From: Cymbomonas tetramitiformis
Lineage: Eukaryota; Chlorophyta; Pyramimonadophyceae; Pyramimonadales; Pyramimonadaceae
DNA: 33,507 bases
Assembly: GCA_001247695.2 (NCBI GenBank)
Contig: LGRX02012768.1
Span: 1-33,507 of the forward strand
Direction: 5' to 3'
The notes under the pieces were generated by a model. The model made no database searches. It saw nothing but the letters and a program-made list of their open reading frames with translations, and was not told where the DNA came from. A program made the position numbers and the translations under genes. Positions 18,879 through 27,963 of this stretch are shown piece after piece (position 1 is the first letter of the stretch; the number at the start of each line of letters is the position of its first letter).

Positions 18879-19046
18879 TGCTGGCACTGTGACATGTTCG
18901 TACTGTCACGTGTCATTTCCGGTATGTCATCTTCGGTGACTCTGCTTGTGTCAGTCAAAGTATTTATTCCCGTATGTTATCAATTATAGAGTTCGTTTTA
19001 TTTCGCCGGGAGCGTTCTCCCCGTGGCTGCTGTGCTATTTCCAATA
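18879..19046 (+). repeat. 5' LTR of short LTR element (168 bp)
   Basis: It begins TGCTGG and ends CCAATA. It is identical to the other two LTRs of this family in the window except for the 6-bp deletion near its start. It carries TGTCA/TGACA boxes, a CACGTG core, the TATTTAT box and the GGGAG-CGTT-CTCCC stem-loop. Confidence 0.9.
18961..18968 (+). promoter_or_regulatory. TATA-like box in the 5' LTR
   Basis: TATTTATT lies about 80 bp into the LTR, downstream of the TGTCA-box cluster and upstream of the stem-loop. It is conserved in all three LTRs. Transcription from about 18990 would give an RNA carrying the small upstream ORF and then the main ORF. Confidence 0.4.
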
Positions 19047-19050
19047 GGTT

Positions 19051-19125
19051 ATGGGCCCACCACGCTTGCGTATTGTGAATTTTTGGCGTGAATTTTATTT
19101 CGTACTCGCTCTATCCTTATTTTGA
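19051..19125 (+). CDS. 24-codon upstream ORF overlapping putative primer site
   Basis: The first ATG after the LTR opens 24 codons (MGPPRLRIVNFWREFYFVLA...) and ends in TGA. TGGGCCCACCACGC within its start could be a primer binding site, five bases after the LTR, but I cannot match it to a specific tRNA. As an upstream ORF it might reduce translation of the main ORF. It may also be chance. Confidence 0.25.
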   Translation: MGPPRLRIVNFWREFYFVLALSLF

Positions 19126-19255
19126 GCTTAGCCGTCTTTATCGCGGCTTACGGAGTCAGATTCTCGTTTTCGCTTGGACTGTCCGGCAGTTTCGGGAATT
19201 TACGGCAGAGTGGTATCGGCATTTCTTTTGTTCGCGTTCGCTTTCTTTTTCGACG

Positions 19256-20188
19256 ATGGCTCTCGAGAATATTTTGTCCGATGGGGAGCTTCTTGCTCTT
19301 TTGTTATCGTGCGACGAGAGATTGGAGAAGGTGGACCACCTGAAACGCGTCCAGCTCGTTTCTTTATGCCAAGCCCAGGCTAGAGCGCTTGATCATTTCC
19401 GGAGTGCTCCGCAGATTTTGACTCAGCCCTCTGCGGTTTGCGACCCAGTTGTTTTGAGTGTCATTATTGTCTCAGAGGACACAGCAGTTGGTGGTGCTGA
19501 GTCCGATGCACTGGTTTCTTCGGAGGTCTGTTTTTGTGAGCAGGGCGTTGGCACTGGACCCGTAATTTTGGACACCCGATCTGTTTCTTCGCAGATTACC
19601 ACTACCAGACCCGCGACTGGGCGTTCCAGTTTGCGCAGGCTCCCACAACGAGCCCCTCTTGTTCGTGTGGAGCGTCACTACCATCATTCTGTAGAGTACC
19701 TCTCTCGTGTCGTTGATTCAGAGCAGGATATCCACGCAGTTTTTGACAGTAGTGAGAGTGACGATGAATCGGAGTACCCACTTGGGTATTACGATGAATC
19801 TGACGACGATTGGGAGGAGACTGGTGGCCGATTGGCCTCTCCGACATTTTCTTCTTCTCAGTTGGAACAGCAGCCCGCCCTGGACACAGGTTTCCAGGGC
19901 GACTACTATGGCGGTGTTTTGGAGGCTTCAGAAGCTGAATTTTTCCCGCAGCAAGACATTTCGACTGGTAGCGCATCTACTTTTGTTGAGGGCGCTGCGC
20001 CAGCGGACGGAAACTACGACAATTATTCTTACACCCACGAGCATTCCGATCGCGAGGAGCACGACTCTGGTGGTGCTTGCGAGGAGGATGTTGACCACTC
20101 CGATTACGATTCTGGAGACCGCTACGACTCTGGGTCTGGTGGTGCTGGCAGCGGCTCCTACGATGGTTATTCTTCTAGGTCATCTTAA
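19256..20188 (+). CDS. Acidic, Leu-rich N-terminal / Asp-Ser-Tyr-Gly-rich C-terminal element protein (310 aa)
   Basis: I do not recognise a family. The start is the first in-frame ATG and has a strong context (A at -3, G at +4). The same frame is open back to 19088 but has no ATG there. Residues 1-45 (MALENILSDGELLALLLSCD...) look like amphipathic helices rich in Leu, Arg and Glu. Residues 60-115 are Ser/Val/Thr-rich. Residues 123-145 are basic with a His cluster (RSSLRRLPQRAPLVRVERHY). From about 163 to the end the chain is highly acidic and disordered-looking, ending in repeats such as SDYDSGDRYDSGSGG. There is no zinc knuckle, protease or polymerase motif. It may be a divergent Gag-like or RNA-packaging protein (helical N terminus for assembly), or an accessory factor; this is inference. 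Confidence 0.72.
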   Translation: MALENILSDGELLALLLSCDERLEKVDHLKRVQLVSLCQAQARALDHFRSAPQILTQPSAVCDPVVLSVIIVSEDTAVGGAESDALVSSEVCFCEQGVGTGPVILDTRSVSSQITTTRPATGRSSLRRLPQRAPLVRVERHYHHSVEYLSRVVDSEQDIHAVFDSSESDDESEYPLGYYDESDDDWEETGGRLASPTFSSSQLEQQPALDTGFQGDYYGGVLEASEAEFFPQQDISTGSASTFVEGAAPADGNYDNYSYTHEHSDREEHDSGGACEEDVDHSDYDSGDRYDSGSGGAGSGSYDGYSSRSS

Positions 20189-20648
20189 TTTCTAAACGGA
20201 CAGGCAGGGCTTTTATCTCGTGTTTCGACCACTAGCTGAGATGGGGATCTCTTCGATGTATTTTGTGATTCGAGTTTTGACCACTAGCGGACAGCTGGAC
20301 ATGTTTAGTAAGTCGGACCTTTCAGGCATTTAAGACCTCTTTTCTCAGTTCGCAATCGACGTCCACAGCTAAGCCGACAGGCAGCTTCAATCATCTTTAC
20401 TTCTTTTCCCGTGAGCAGACAGGCGGCATGGGTACTCGCTGCTGACCACTAGCCGGCAGGAATTTGACTTAGAAATCTGACCCGCATGAGATGAGCACCT
20501 AGCAGTATTTTATTCGGCATCCTCTGTTCAATCCTGTAACCTTGTGATCTTTCTAGCTTCTAGACTTAACCATTCTCATTAGATGTAAACTCTAGTAGCT
20601 AGGGTGGTGACTTTCACAAGCTGTAGAGCCACCTCAGATGAGGTGGTG
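20189..20648 (+). other. 3' untranslated part of short LTR element with repeated motifs
   Basis: About 460 bp from the ORF stop to the 3' LTR. GACCACTAGC occurs three times (20227, 20279, 20444) and GACAGGCRG three times (about 20199, 20369, 20417), with further CTAGC and CCGACAGG/CCGGCAGG variants between. It ends with the palindrome CACCTCAGATGAGGTG and a purine-rich GATGAGGTGG next to the LTR, the likely plus-strand primer. Confidence 0.7.
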
Positions 20649-20822
20649 TGCTGGAATTGGCACTGTGACATGTTCGTACTGTCACGTGTCATTTCCGGTA
20701 TGTCATCTTCGGTGACTCTGCTTGTGTCAGTCAAAGTATTTATTCCCGTATGTTATCAATTATAGAGTTCGTTTTATTTCGCCGGGAGCGTTCTCCCCGT
20801 GGCTGCTGTGCTATTTCCAATA
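20649..20822 (+). repeat. 3' LTR of short LTR element copy B (174 bp)
   Basis: Begins TGCTGGAATTGG and ends CCAATA, and is identical to the copy A LTR at 20-193. It is followed by the CAAGG target duplication. Confidence 0.92.
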
Positions 20823-20979
20823 CAAGGGATCGAATCCAATACCAGCTTAGGTAAACGTATGTATCTCTATAAGCATTATGCACGCCCACACGTGTAAATA
20901 CGCAGGCATGTGTTATGTTAACTTCTTTGCTTACTAAAAAAATGTGATTATCACACAAGCGCACACGGACTAGCTACGT

Positions 20980-20998
20980 ACACACACACACACACACA
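20980..20998. repeat. (CA)n microsatellite
   Basis: An uninterrupted alternating A/C run of about 19 bases. More CA/TG runs follow across 21465-21480, 21555-21575, 21824-21845 and 22310-22320. Confidence 0.9.
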
Positions 20999-21432
20999 TG
21001 TGCATTGAGTGTGCGTGTGTGCATAGACACAACCTGGCTTGTCCAATTACATCGCATACTTGGTATATGTATATATGCCTCATCATACAATTGCGCGGTG
21101 TTGTGTATACCACGTTACTTCACTACACGCTTGAAAATATAATTGTTGCTTGTCGTGTAGGTTGCATATGAATGTATAGGTGTCCATAATGATTTTATAT
21201 ACATGATTATCACGAATGTATACATGAGGTTGTACATATCATATTATTTGATTTCCAGAGACGCTCATAGTAATGGTTTCATAACTGATCTCCGTCCCAT
21301 GTTTTCTATGGCAGATCACCGGTGTGCATTGTCGATGTATATGTGTAAGCGTGATGTGTGTTGTAAAATTCATGCAGGGCATTATAATTTGATGATTTGT
21401 ATTACAAGCGGGATATAGAGTGAGATCCCTAC

Positions 21433-21451
21433 TATATATATATATATATAT
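21433..21451. repeat. (TA)n microsatellite
   Basis: An uninterrupted TA run of about 19 bases, followed 11 bases later by a second TA run ending in CACACA. Confidence 0.9.
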
Positions 21452-22779
21452 GGCAGGGTGTATATATATACACACACCAGGACATGTGATTCACAATCTA
21501 TCTCACACTGTACCAATGCATACACGTGCCATACACACATACATGCGCGCGCGCGCCACACACAGACACACACAGTATACAAAGGCGCGTGCGCATGTAT
21601 ATTCTATATTTAAGAAGTAATTATGCAATATGCACACAGTATTAAGCCAGAGTGTAATTAAACAATATCCGGCCTGAAAACCGTGAAAGCACACTTCACT
21701 TTGGCAGGACGCCGGGGATTGAACCCGGACCAACATCTGATGGAAGTCATGTGGACGTCGTCCTCGTTCATCAGCCGATCGAGTATCAACGGGCTTGATA
21801 TGATGCTCACCGTCTGGTGGGTGTGTGTGGTGTGTGTGTGTGTGCGCGCGTGCGAGGCAGCACGCTGAGGCAACATTATTTGATATAGTCATGTGGCAAT
21901 GATGGTAAAAGGAGCCTACCGAGATACAATATATATATATGTGCTGGGTAGAGTGAAAAATGCCTTGATGGGATACTTATTCAGATTAACAATTCGTGAT
22001 CGAGTTGATGTAAAAAATGCTTTGTGCTGTGTGCTTTGTGCATGTGTGTTTGCACGCGCTTATTCTCATCGCACACATACGTAATACAGTGTCCAACCAT
22101 GCGTAATAACGAGGCAGCTCGCACTAATATACAGTACCAACCGAAGATGTTGTAAAGCGGAGCACGGAGAACGTCGCATCCACCTCGCTCCCCTACGATC
22201 AACCTGCATATTTGTAAAACGCCTTTATCGTCACACACGTATACACGTACACGAATGACGTCTCATCAATCTCCGCCACCATGACCCTGTTCTACAAAAA
22301 CACACACACACACACATTGTATGTATTAGAGCAGCCCTGCATGCATCACAAATGGACTGCCGCTCTTCGTATGCACGACAATACCACAAACGCGTTGGCA
22401 GTGGAAACATCGTTGCCACTGCGAGAGCATGCTCAGGATCACTACCCGCGCGCGTGGATACATGACGATGCGCAGCATGCACGCAGGTGGCGCGCACCAT
22501 CGCATGCATGCACTGCTTGCACATGCGCGCCAACACATGTGCACCCTGTGCCAAAATTGTGGACTTGCATGTCGGGTCATCGTTCATTAGTCAGCCGAGT
22601 GTCGTTTGTGAATAATGGCATCGATCATTATACATCAATATTACGTACATTGCCATCGATCAGCCCCACATCGTTCAGCCTTTGCTCGAGCTCGAAATCT
22701 GCCATCGATCAGCCCCACATTCATGGAAGTGCCGATATAATGGATTGCGCCACCCAAAAAAGAATACACACCATCATCA

Positions 22780-22806
22780 GCGCGCGCGCGCACACACACA
22801 CACACA
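22780..22806. repeat. (GC)n(AC)n compound microsatellite
   Basis: Alternating G/C passes directly into alternating C/A, a purine-pyrimidine alternation that can adopt Z-DNA. Confidence 0.85.
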
Positions 22807-24766
22807 TGTGCACAACGAGGCGCACAATCTAGGCAGATGAAATACGTTGCATACACACATATTTACAACACTCCTTTCGATGCTCCTGATGTCGTAGGGC
22901 GGTTGAACGTGCCGCAACAGTATAGAAAGACGCTACCAAAATGTGCCCAACAACAAAACAAAAATGTTGCATTCTGGCTTCAACTCGGTCCGAAAATAAT
23001 GCATCTTGTATGATGCAAGTCTTGACGAAAGTTCAAATTCGAATTTTTGTGATCGCATGCCAAGGAGGGTCTGCCGCAAAATCGACGGATACAACATCGG
23101 TCCCATTTGTATAACGATGCCCCCACGCTCCAGGGTTGTATCGGCGTCTGTGTCCTCAATGGTGGCTGCAGATGAAGTTCCTCGATCAACGAGGAATGTT
23201 TCGTTGTATCACTTTGTTTCGTTATCTAAAATTGTATATGCCATACGACAATATTGCATGCCGAGTACACACACCAGTCATATCATCGATGATAATGCAA
23301 CACATGAGCATACGCCACTCACATAAGCATGAATGCCCGCGCGCGTGGCTGAGTTAGAGCGTGCATACTGAGATGGCCATCCACACTTAATACTGGACAT
23401 AATAACTTTATGTTGGTAAAGAAATGACGTGCGCGCCGTCAGCTAAACGCGAGTCTGATGTTGTGCGCCGTCTCTTTGTTGTCCACTTTAACGGGGCTTC
23501 GACTTTACCAACTTCTCTACCATTCTCAGCTGATGATGCGCGTCTCGCAGCATTGTCAGTAGTAGCTTTATTGTTTGATGCTGTCGAAGCGGAAGCGATC
23601 GCATCCTGCCCCCTCTGGTCACGCAACGTTGGCGCCTCGGGTGGGATGAGCGAGGTTGGCGCCCCACGAGGAAGCCGCCATTCGATATCATATGGTTCTT
23701 GCTGGGGCAACAAGTGCGCGTTACTGCACCCTGCGGTCTTAGAGGTGCAACGTGAACATCTATCACTTATCGGAAAATTCAAGACCACGCACGCCTTCGG
23801 TTTCCTGCTCGGCATACTAATCGAAAGTAGGCTCGTCAGCACAGTGCCAAATAGGACGCATACCGCGAATGGCGAAATATGCGTTCGCAGCATCCGTGCC
23901 GGTCAGCTACGATAATTAAGTTCAAACTGCTCGCAACTTGCTCGCAAAATCATCTGAAAAGTTCGCGAGGTATAGCCGTGCACAGCGCTTCGAATTGAAA
24001 TGCTCGCCTTAGCATCGCCTTGACAGTGTGCAGTGAGCCAGTTTGCCCGCCAAAGTGTTTTCATTTTTCGGATTATTGTTTTTGAAATGTAGGGGTGGTC
24101 TGAATGTTCCATTTGATCCATCCAATATCAAGCACAACCGGGGGGGGGGCGTTCAACTATTAATTTACGGCGTTATACCCCCAATATAACCTCCAGCATA
24201 TCTGAGTCGTGGAAGTGGTCATATGGCAGTTCGATTAAAATATTTTTCACGGCTGAAATCGCTCGAAAACCCATCATGTGTTAAGTACGAGAGCCCGCCG
24301 CATTAAGCCCCCCTTAAATATTCTCTTTTCGTGATTATTACTGGTCATACGAGCCTGGAAAGGTCCAACGTCCAACTCTATAGCCGATGTGGCGCAACAT
24401 CATTCACGTCTTGGATACATTACGCGATTCATTAGACGGGCGAAATTCGGAACTATAATCTCATTCATCTGAACCGTGCACTGAAAATATAGTAATATCT
24501 GCATTTAATCGTGCGTCCCCGCGAAAAGGTTGAAGTGGGGTACGCCACATTTCTTGGGTGGCTTATGACTACTTTTTTGTACGGTATGTCATTTTGAGAC
24601 GCAAAAGACTTGGTTTATTTTTGACAGATTCACCTCTCGCATATATACGGCATACGTATGATGCTCGTAGTGTCACTGTCCCATTTTACAGCAGATGTCG
24701 CTTTGAGGATTTTGCGATGTACAGATGCTATTTGTTAACGATGTAATTTCAATTTAACGCGGAACG

Positions 24767-24791
24767 CTCTCTCTCTCTCTCTCTCTCTCTC
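24767..24791. repeat. (CT)n microsatellite
   Basis: A pure CT run of about 25 bases, with GA on the other strand. Confidence 0.9.
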
Positions 24792-25438
24792 GCAGTGAGA
24801 CCCCGTACAACCAAGCGAAGATTTTTAAGATTACGTGTTCATCTAAGTAAAATTTTCCTATCTAATATTATCACATATTCCTACTGAGTCAGGGGGTATC
24901 CGCATCGCAACGAATGATGACCCCTTTCACTGCTTTTGGAAGTCGCGAAAATCCTAAGATCACGCTCAACATACCCACATGACCGCGCCGGCCCTTAGCG
25001 AGAATTGTGGTTGGCCATTCAGACCGTACGAATTAATATTGAGAGAAAACACACACGAGGTAATATTTTGGTAAGCCGTTCCCTCATCCGCAGCGCATAC
25101 TTGCTTGCAAGCGAGCGCGCAGATGAGGGACGAAACCCTAGCGGAAACGTGGACGCGGTTGACATACGCGTTTTTGCTAGGGCTGACAACGCGCTGTCAG
25201 ATGCTCAAAACGTGTTCGTTATGCGAATATGATATGTGTGGTACGCTTGTGTTATGCATTGTGCTTTCATGCGGTGCGTATGTCGAGCCGTTCACTCGAT
25301 GCGCGCCCAATGACCCCCACCCTTGCTCGGCGTTCCAGATGCCAGATTATGCACGGATCTCGCGCGCGCACAAAACATGTTGTTCCTAACACACCTAAAA
25401 ATAAGTATGCAAAGTTTCGATGCTTGCGGTGTATTGTT

Positions 25439-25517
25439 CAGACCTCTAAATCAAGCTGCTGGACAGTGACTTACGGACCCGTAAGTCACTGTCCAGCAGC
25501 TTGAGGTGGAGGTCTGA
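25439..25517. repeat. Long near-perfect hairpin
   Basis: Arms 25451-25476 and 25479-25504 are perfect 26-bp reverse complements separated by only two bases. After a 4-nt mismatch on each side, CAGACCTC and GAGGTCTG add eight more pairs. Transcribed, it would give a stem of about 34 pairs with one internal loop. It could be a small RNA precursor or a recent palindromic duplication; no promoter is evident. Confidence 0.9.
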
Positions 25518-25886
25518 GGGGCATACGTAGGTGAGCGGATTATGGTTTGTTCGACGTGAGCACGTGACGGAGGCTAGACACGTCATCATACCACGGATAT
25601 GCGAATGGAAAATATAAAAATTGAATTTCGCCAACAAATATTTTAGTGAATATAAACCTTTGGTATATACACTACATCGCGGCCAGATTATTGGCTGAAA
25701 AAAAGGGTTCCCACACGAATTTTATTTATTGGTCATAGAGACCACAGGCTTTCGCTGGAAGCGCTTTCGCTGGAAGCGCTTTCGCGTTTTCGGCTCTTTT
25801 TCCGCATTTCCCCAATATTTCTCGATATGCATATACCCTTTGGCAACATTGTTATGATAATTTTTCGAGGGACGATATAAACTTTT

Positions 25887-25948
25887 CAGATTGTATTTTA
25901 AAATTAAAGATTAAATTTACTATTCTAGGATTGTCACTTTTCTATTCC
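25887..25948. repeat. Dispersed repeat, inverted partner of 16736-16798
   Basis: The reverse complement of this stretch matches the right flank of the chromovirus, with the best-conserved 28 bases at 25921-25948. Its ends are not clear. Confidence 0.7.
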
Positions 25949-26377
25949 GAAATAATAATTTTTCGTTAGTAGTGTTACTATATCCCGGTTGCCCATAAAT
26001 GTTCGATAGTGAATTTTCCGTACCGTGCCAAATGGTCATGTTGTCTGCCGATTTGATACAAATGACTAGCTACATGACTCCAAAGTAATTGCCATCATTA
26101 TTGCTCCAGACAAGACAGAGGAGAGTTGGCGGCATCTCGTTGGCACATCATGGCATTTATTTGTTATCTTCAGTCTTCCAATATTCCAAACGGACCAACT
26201 CGGGATCATGCTTCTCAACGAAATAATGATACTGCAACACAAAGTTTGGGAAAACATCGGGATTCAGAGCTTTCCAGATCCCGGGTTTGCCCGCCAACAC
26301 TCCTGCATCGCACTGTGAGCAATGGCCAGCCATTATTTTAGCATAGCAATCGCGTCACGCCTGTCGTCGCCGATTGT

Positions 26378-26905
26378 ACCTGGCTTGAATAAAGGGGAGA
26401 ACATTGTTTAGTAACACGTATTTTATGTCAACCTTCGGGCAAGCTAGCTGCGCATCCATCTTCTTGGAATGTTGGTAGGAGGTGGGTGGATGGTGAGCGA
26501 AAGTGAGAAATGGATAGCGATGTCGCGAAAGCAAGCTTTATATGGTGTGTATGTGTGTGCCGATTTTCCAGCCTATCTAACCTATTTCGTAGGTAAAAAA
26601 GAAATATCGCGGTAATATTGTACGTCGGTTTGACGATGAAGTTGTTCAAGTTGGTCGGAAGTCGGAGAAGATCTGTCATGTGGCAATCCCTCTTGTACCA
26701 GCATTCTCTCTTGTACTCGCCTGTTGTACCTGGCCCGAATGAACGGGAGAACAAGCTGAAATAGTATGTGATTTTTGTCAACTACCGTGCGAGAGTGTGG
26801 GCTAGGCATTCTTCTTTGAGCGCGTGGGTAGGAGGTGGGTCGATTGGGTGCAAACTTGAAAAATGAAAATGCATATGATAGCTTGGGAATATCTATATGG
26901 TGAGA
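26378..26905. repeat. Two diverged direct copies of a roughly 180-bp segment
   Basis: Copies at about 26378-26560 and 26724-26905 share, in order, TTGTACCTGGCYYGAATRAA, GGGAGAACA, TTTTRTGTCAAC, a GGTAGGAGGTGGGT block and TATATGGTG at the end. The offset is about 346 bp. Identity is moderate, so it is an old duplication. Confidence 0.65.
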
Positions 26906-27963
26906 CAGGCGCTAAGTAAACATAGGTAGTAGCATGTCACGACCTACTATATATATGTCGCAGAAGCCATAAAGTTAGCAACCAATGGTCGTACACCATA
27001 CTATAGCGTCACTATTACATTGCAAAGTACTTAGTATTACTGCGAGGCAAGAGATCTCGATTTAGTTCATTCCACGCCTTTCAGACGCCGGAAAGTAATG
27101 GTCTACTAATCTATCAGCTCCCAGTATACACCGTCTTCGTCATCCATTGCTTCCTGGCACATGAATATTTCGTAAGAACCACGCATGCACGCGAAATGTT
27201 CGGTATGGTCATTTATCGCAACAAGATGCGAAGCAGCATTAAACCATATGCGAACGTTTGCAGGAAGAAACACGCTATTCGATGAAAATAGCATTAGGGT
27301 AGATAATTGACATTGGCTGTTTTTGGCGATATGTAGAAAATATATGTGCTGAAAATGTTAATGTTGAAAATATTTTTGCTCGCAGGCCTCCGCAACGGTA
27401 AAATTACAAGACACGTACGAAAATGTTTCCAAGACACGGTGAAGCATGCAATTTATTTTCTGTGCTGTAAATGGTCGCGAGCATGGCATACGAAAGAAAT
27501 GAGCAATTGCCATATCAGATTTCTCTAATAATCGTATTTACATCATGTACATCTATTTCGTGCGTCTAAGTCAGCTGATGCTATTCACATTTCAACATCG
27601 CTACCGTCGTCTAGCTCATTTTACTCGTTTTCGCTATTGTCTTCATCGCCTACTGTTTCTTCCATTTGCCCGTTATCAATTCGTCTTTTCAACACACTAT
27701 TCGATGAAAATGACATTATCATGTGTCATTTTTGGATTTATATATATTTCATAAAAATCAGGGTTTAGTGATATTTATGCGCGAAATAGGGATACATAAA
27801 GGCAACAAGCTAGAAAAGTGCAGTATGCGTAAAATGAAAACACCGAAATATGCATACATGTATCATTCTTTATTCAAATGTTTACGAGCAGAGTACTTTT
27901 CACCCTAAACCGTCGAGGCATGACTGATACTATCAGTCAGGGCGGTCGACAAATCCTGCTAAT

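Larger units (their letters stand above)
18879..20822 (+). mobile_element. Complete 1.94-kb non-autonomous LTR retrotransposon, copy B
   Basis: LTRs at 18879-19046 and 20649-20822 are identical except that the left one lacks six bases (AATTGG) between two TGG triplets. CAAGG at 18874-18878 and 20823-20827 is a perfect 5-bp target duplication, as made by a retroviral-type integrase. The inside is only 1.6 kb, with one good ORF and no protease, RT, RNase H or integrase, so the element must be moved by another element's enzymes. Near-identical LTRs, also shared with copy A at the window start, indicate very recent activity. It is larger than classic TRIMs and codes for a protein without the zinc knuckle of TR-GAG elements. 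Confidence 0.88.
20828..25438. other. Gene-poor DNA rich in microsatellites
   Basis: No gene is supported. Many short open frames come from CA/TG, TA and CG runs, or are open on both strands at once (for example 23408-23915). A tRNA T-arm-like sequence (CCGGGTTCAATCCCCGG on the minus strand, 21709-21725) lacks the rest of a tRNA and may be a SINE relic. TGCCATCGATCAGCCCCACA is duplicated at about 22650 and 22701. Confidence 0.45.
25518..27963. other. Gene-poor DNA with decayed repeats
   Basis: No supported gene. Beyond the repeats listed separately it holds 2.5 copies of a 15-16 bp unit, TTTCGCTGGAAGCGC, near 25750-25786. A segment of about 28 bp containing CTATTCGATGAAAAT recurs near 27270 and 27693. 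Confidence 0.45.

Noticed and set aside
20823..20860. Integration of the short LTR element into a tRNA gene, suggested by GGATTCGATCCC on the minus strand
   Set aside because: The stems around this B-box-like sequence do not pair before or after removing the element; no tRNA can be drawn.
21700..21770. tRNA gene on the minus strand, from a good T-arm (CCGGGTTCAATCCCCGG) and partly pairing acceptor
   Set aside because: Only about 30 nt separate the possible acceptor 5' strand from the T-arm, too short for both D and anticodon arms, and no anticodon stem pairs. At most a tRNA-derived SINE relic.
23408..23915. Opposed 161- and 163-codon ORFs, the minus one with ATG and several Cys
   Set aside because: Both strands are open over the same bases, no motif is recognised and neighbours are non-coding. 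Possible but not supportable as a gene.
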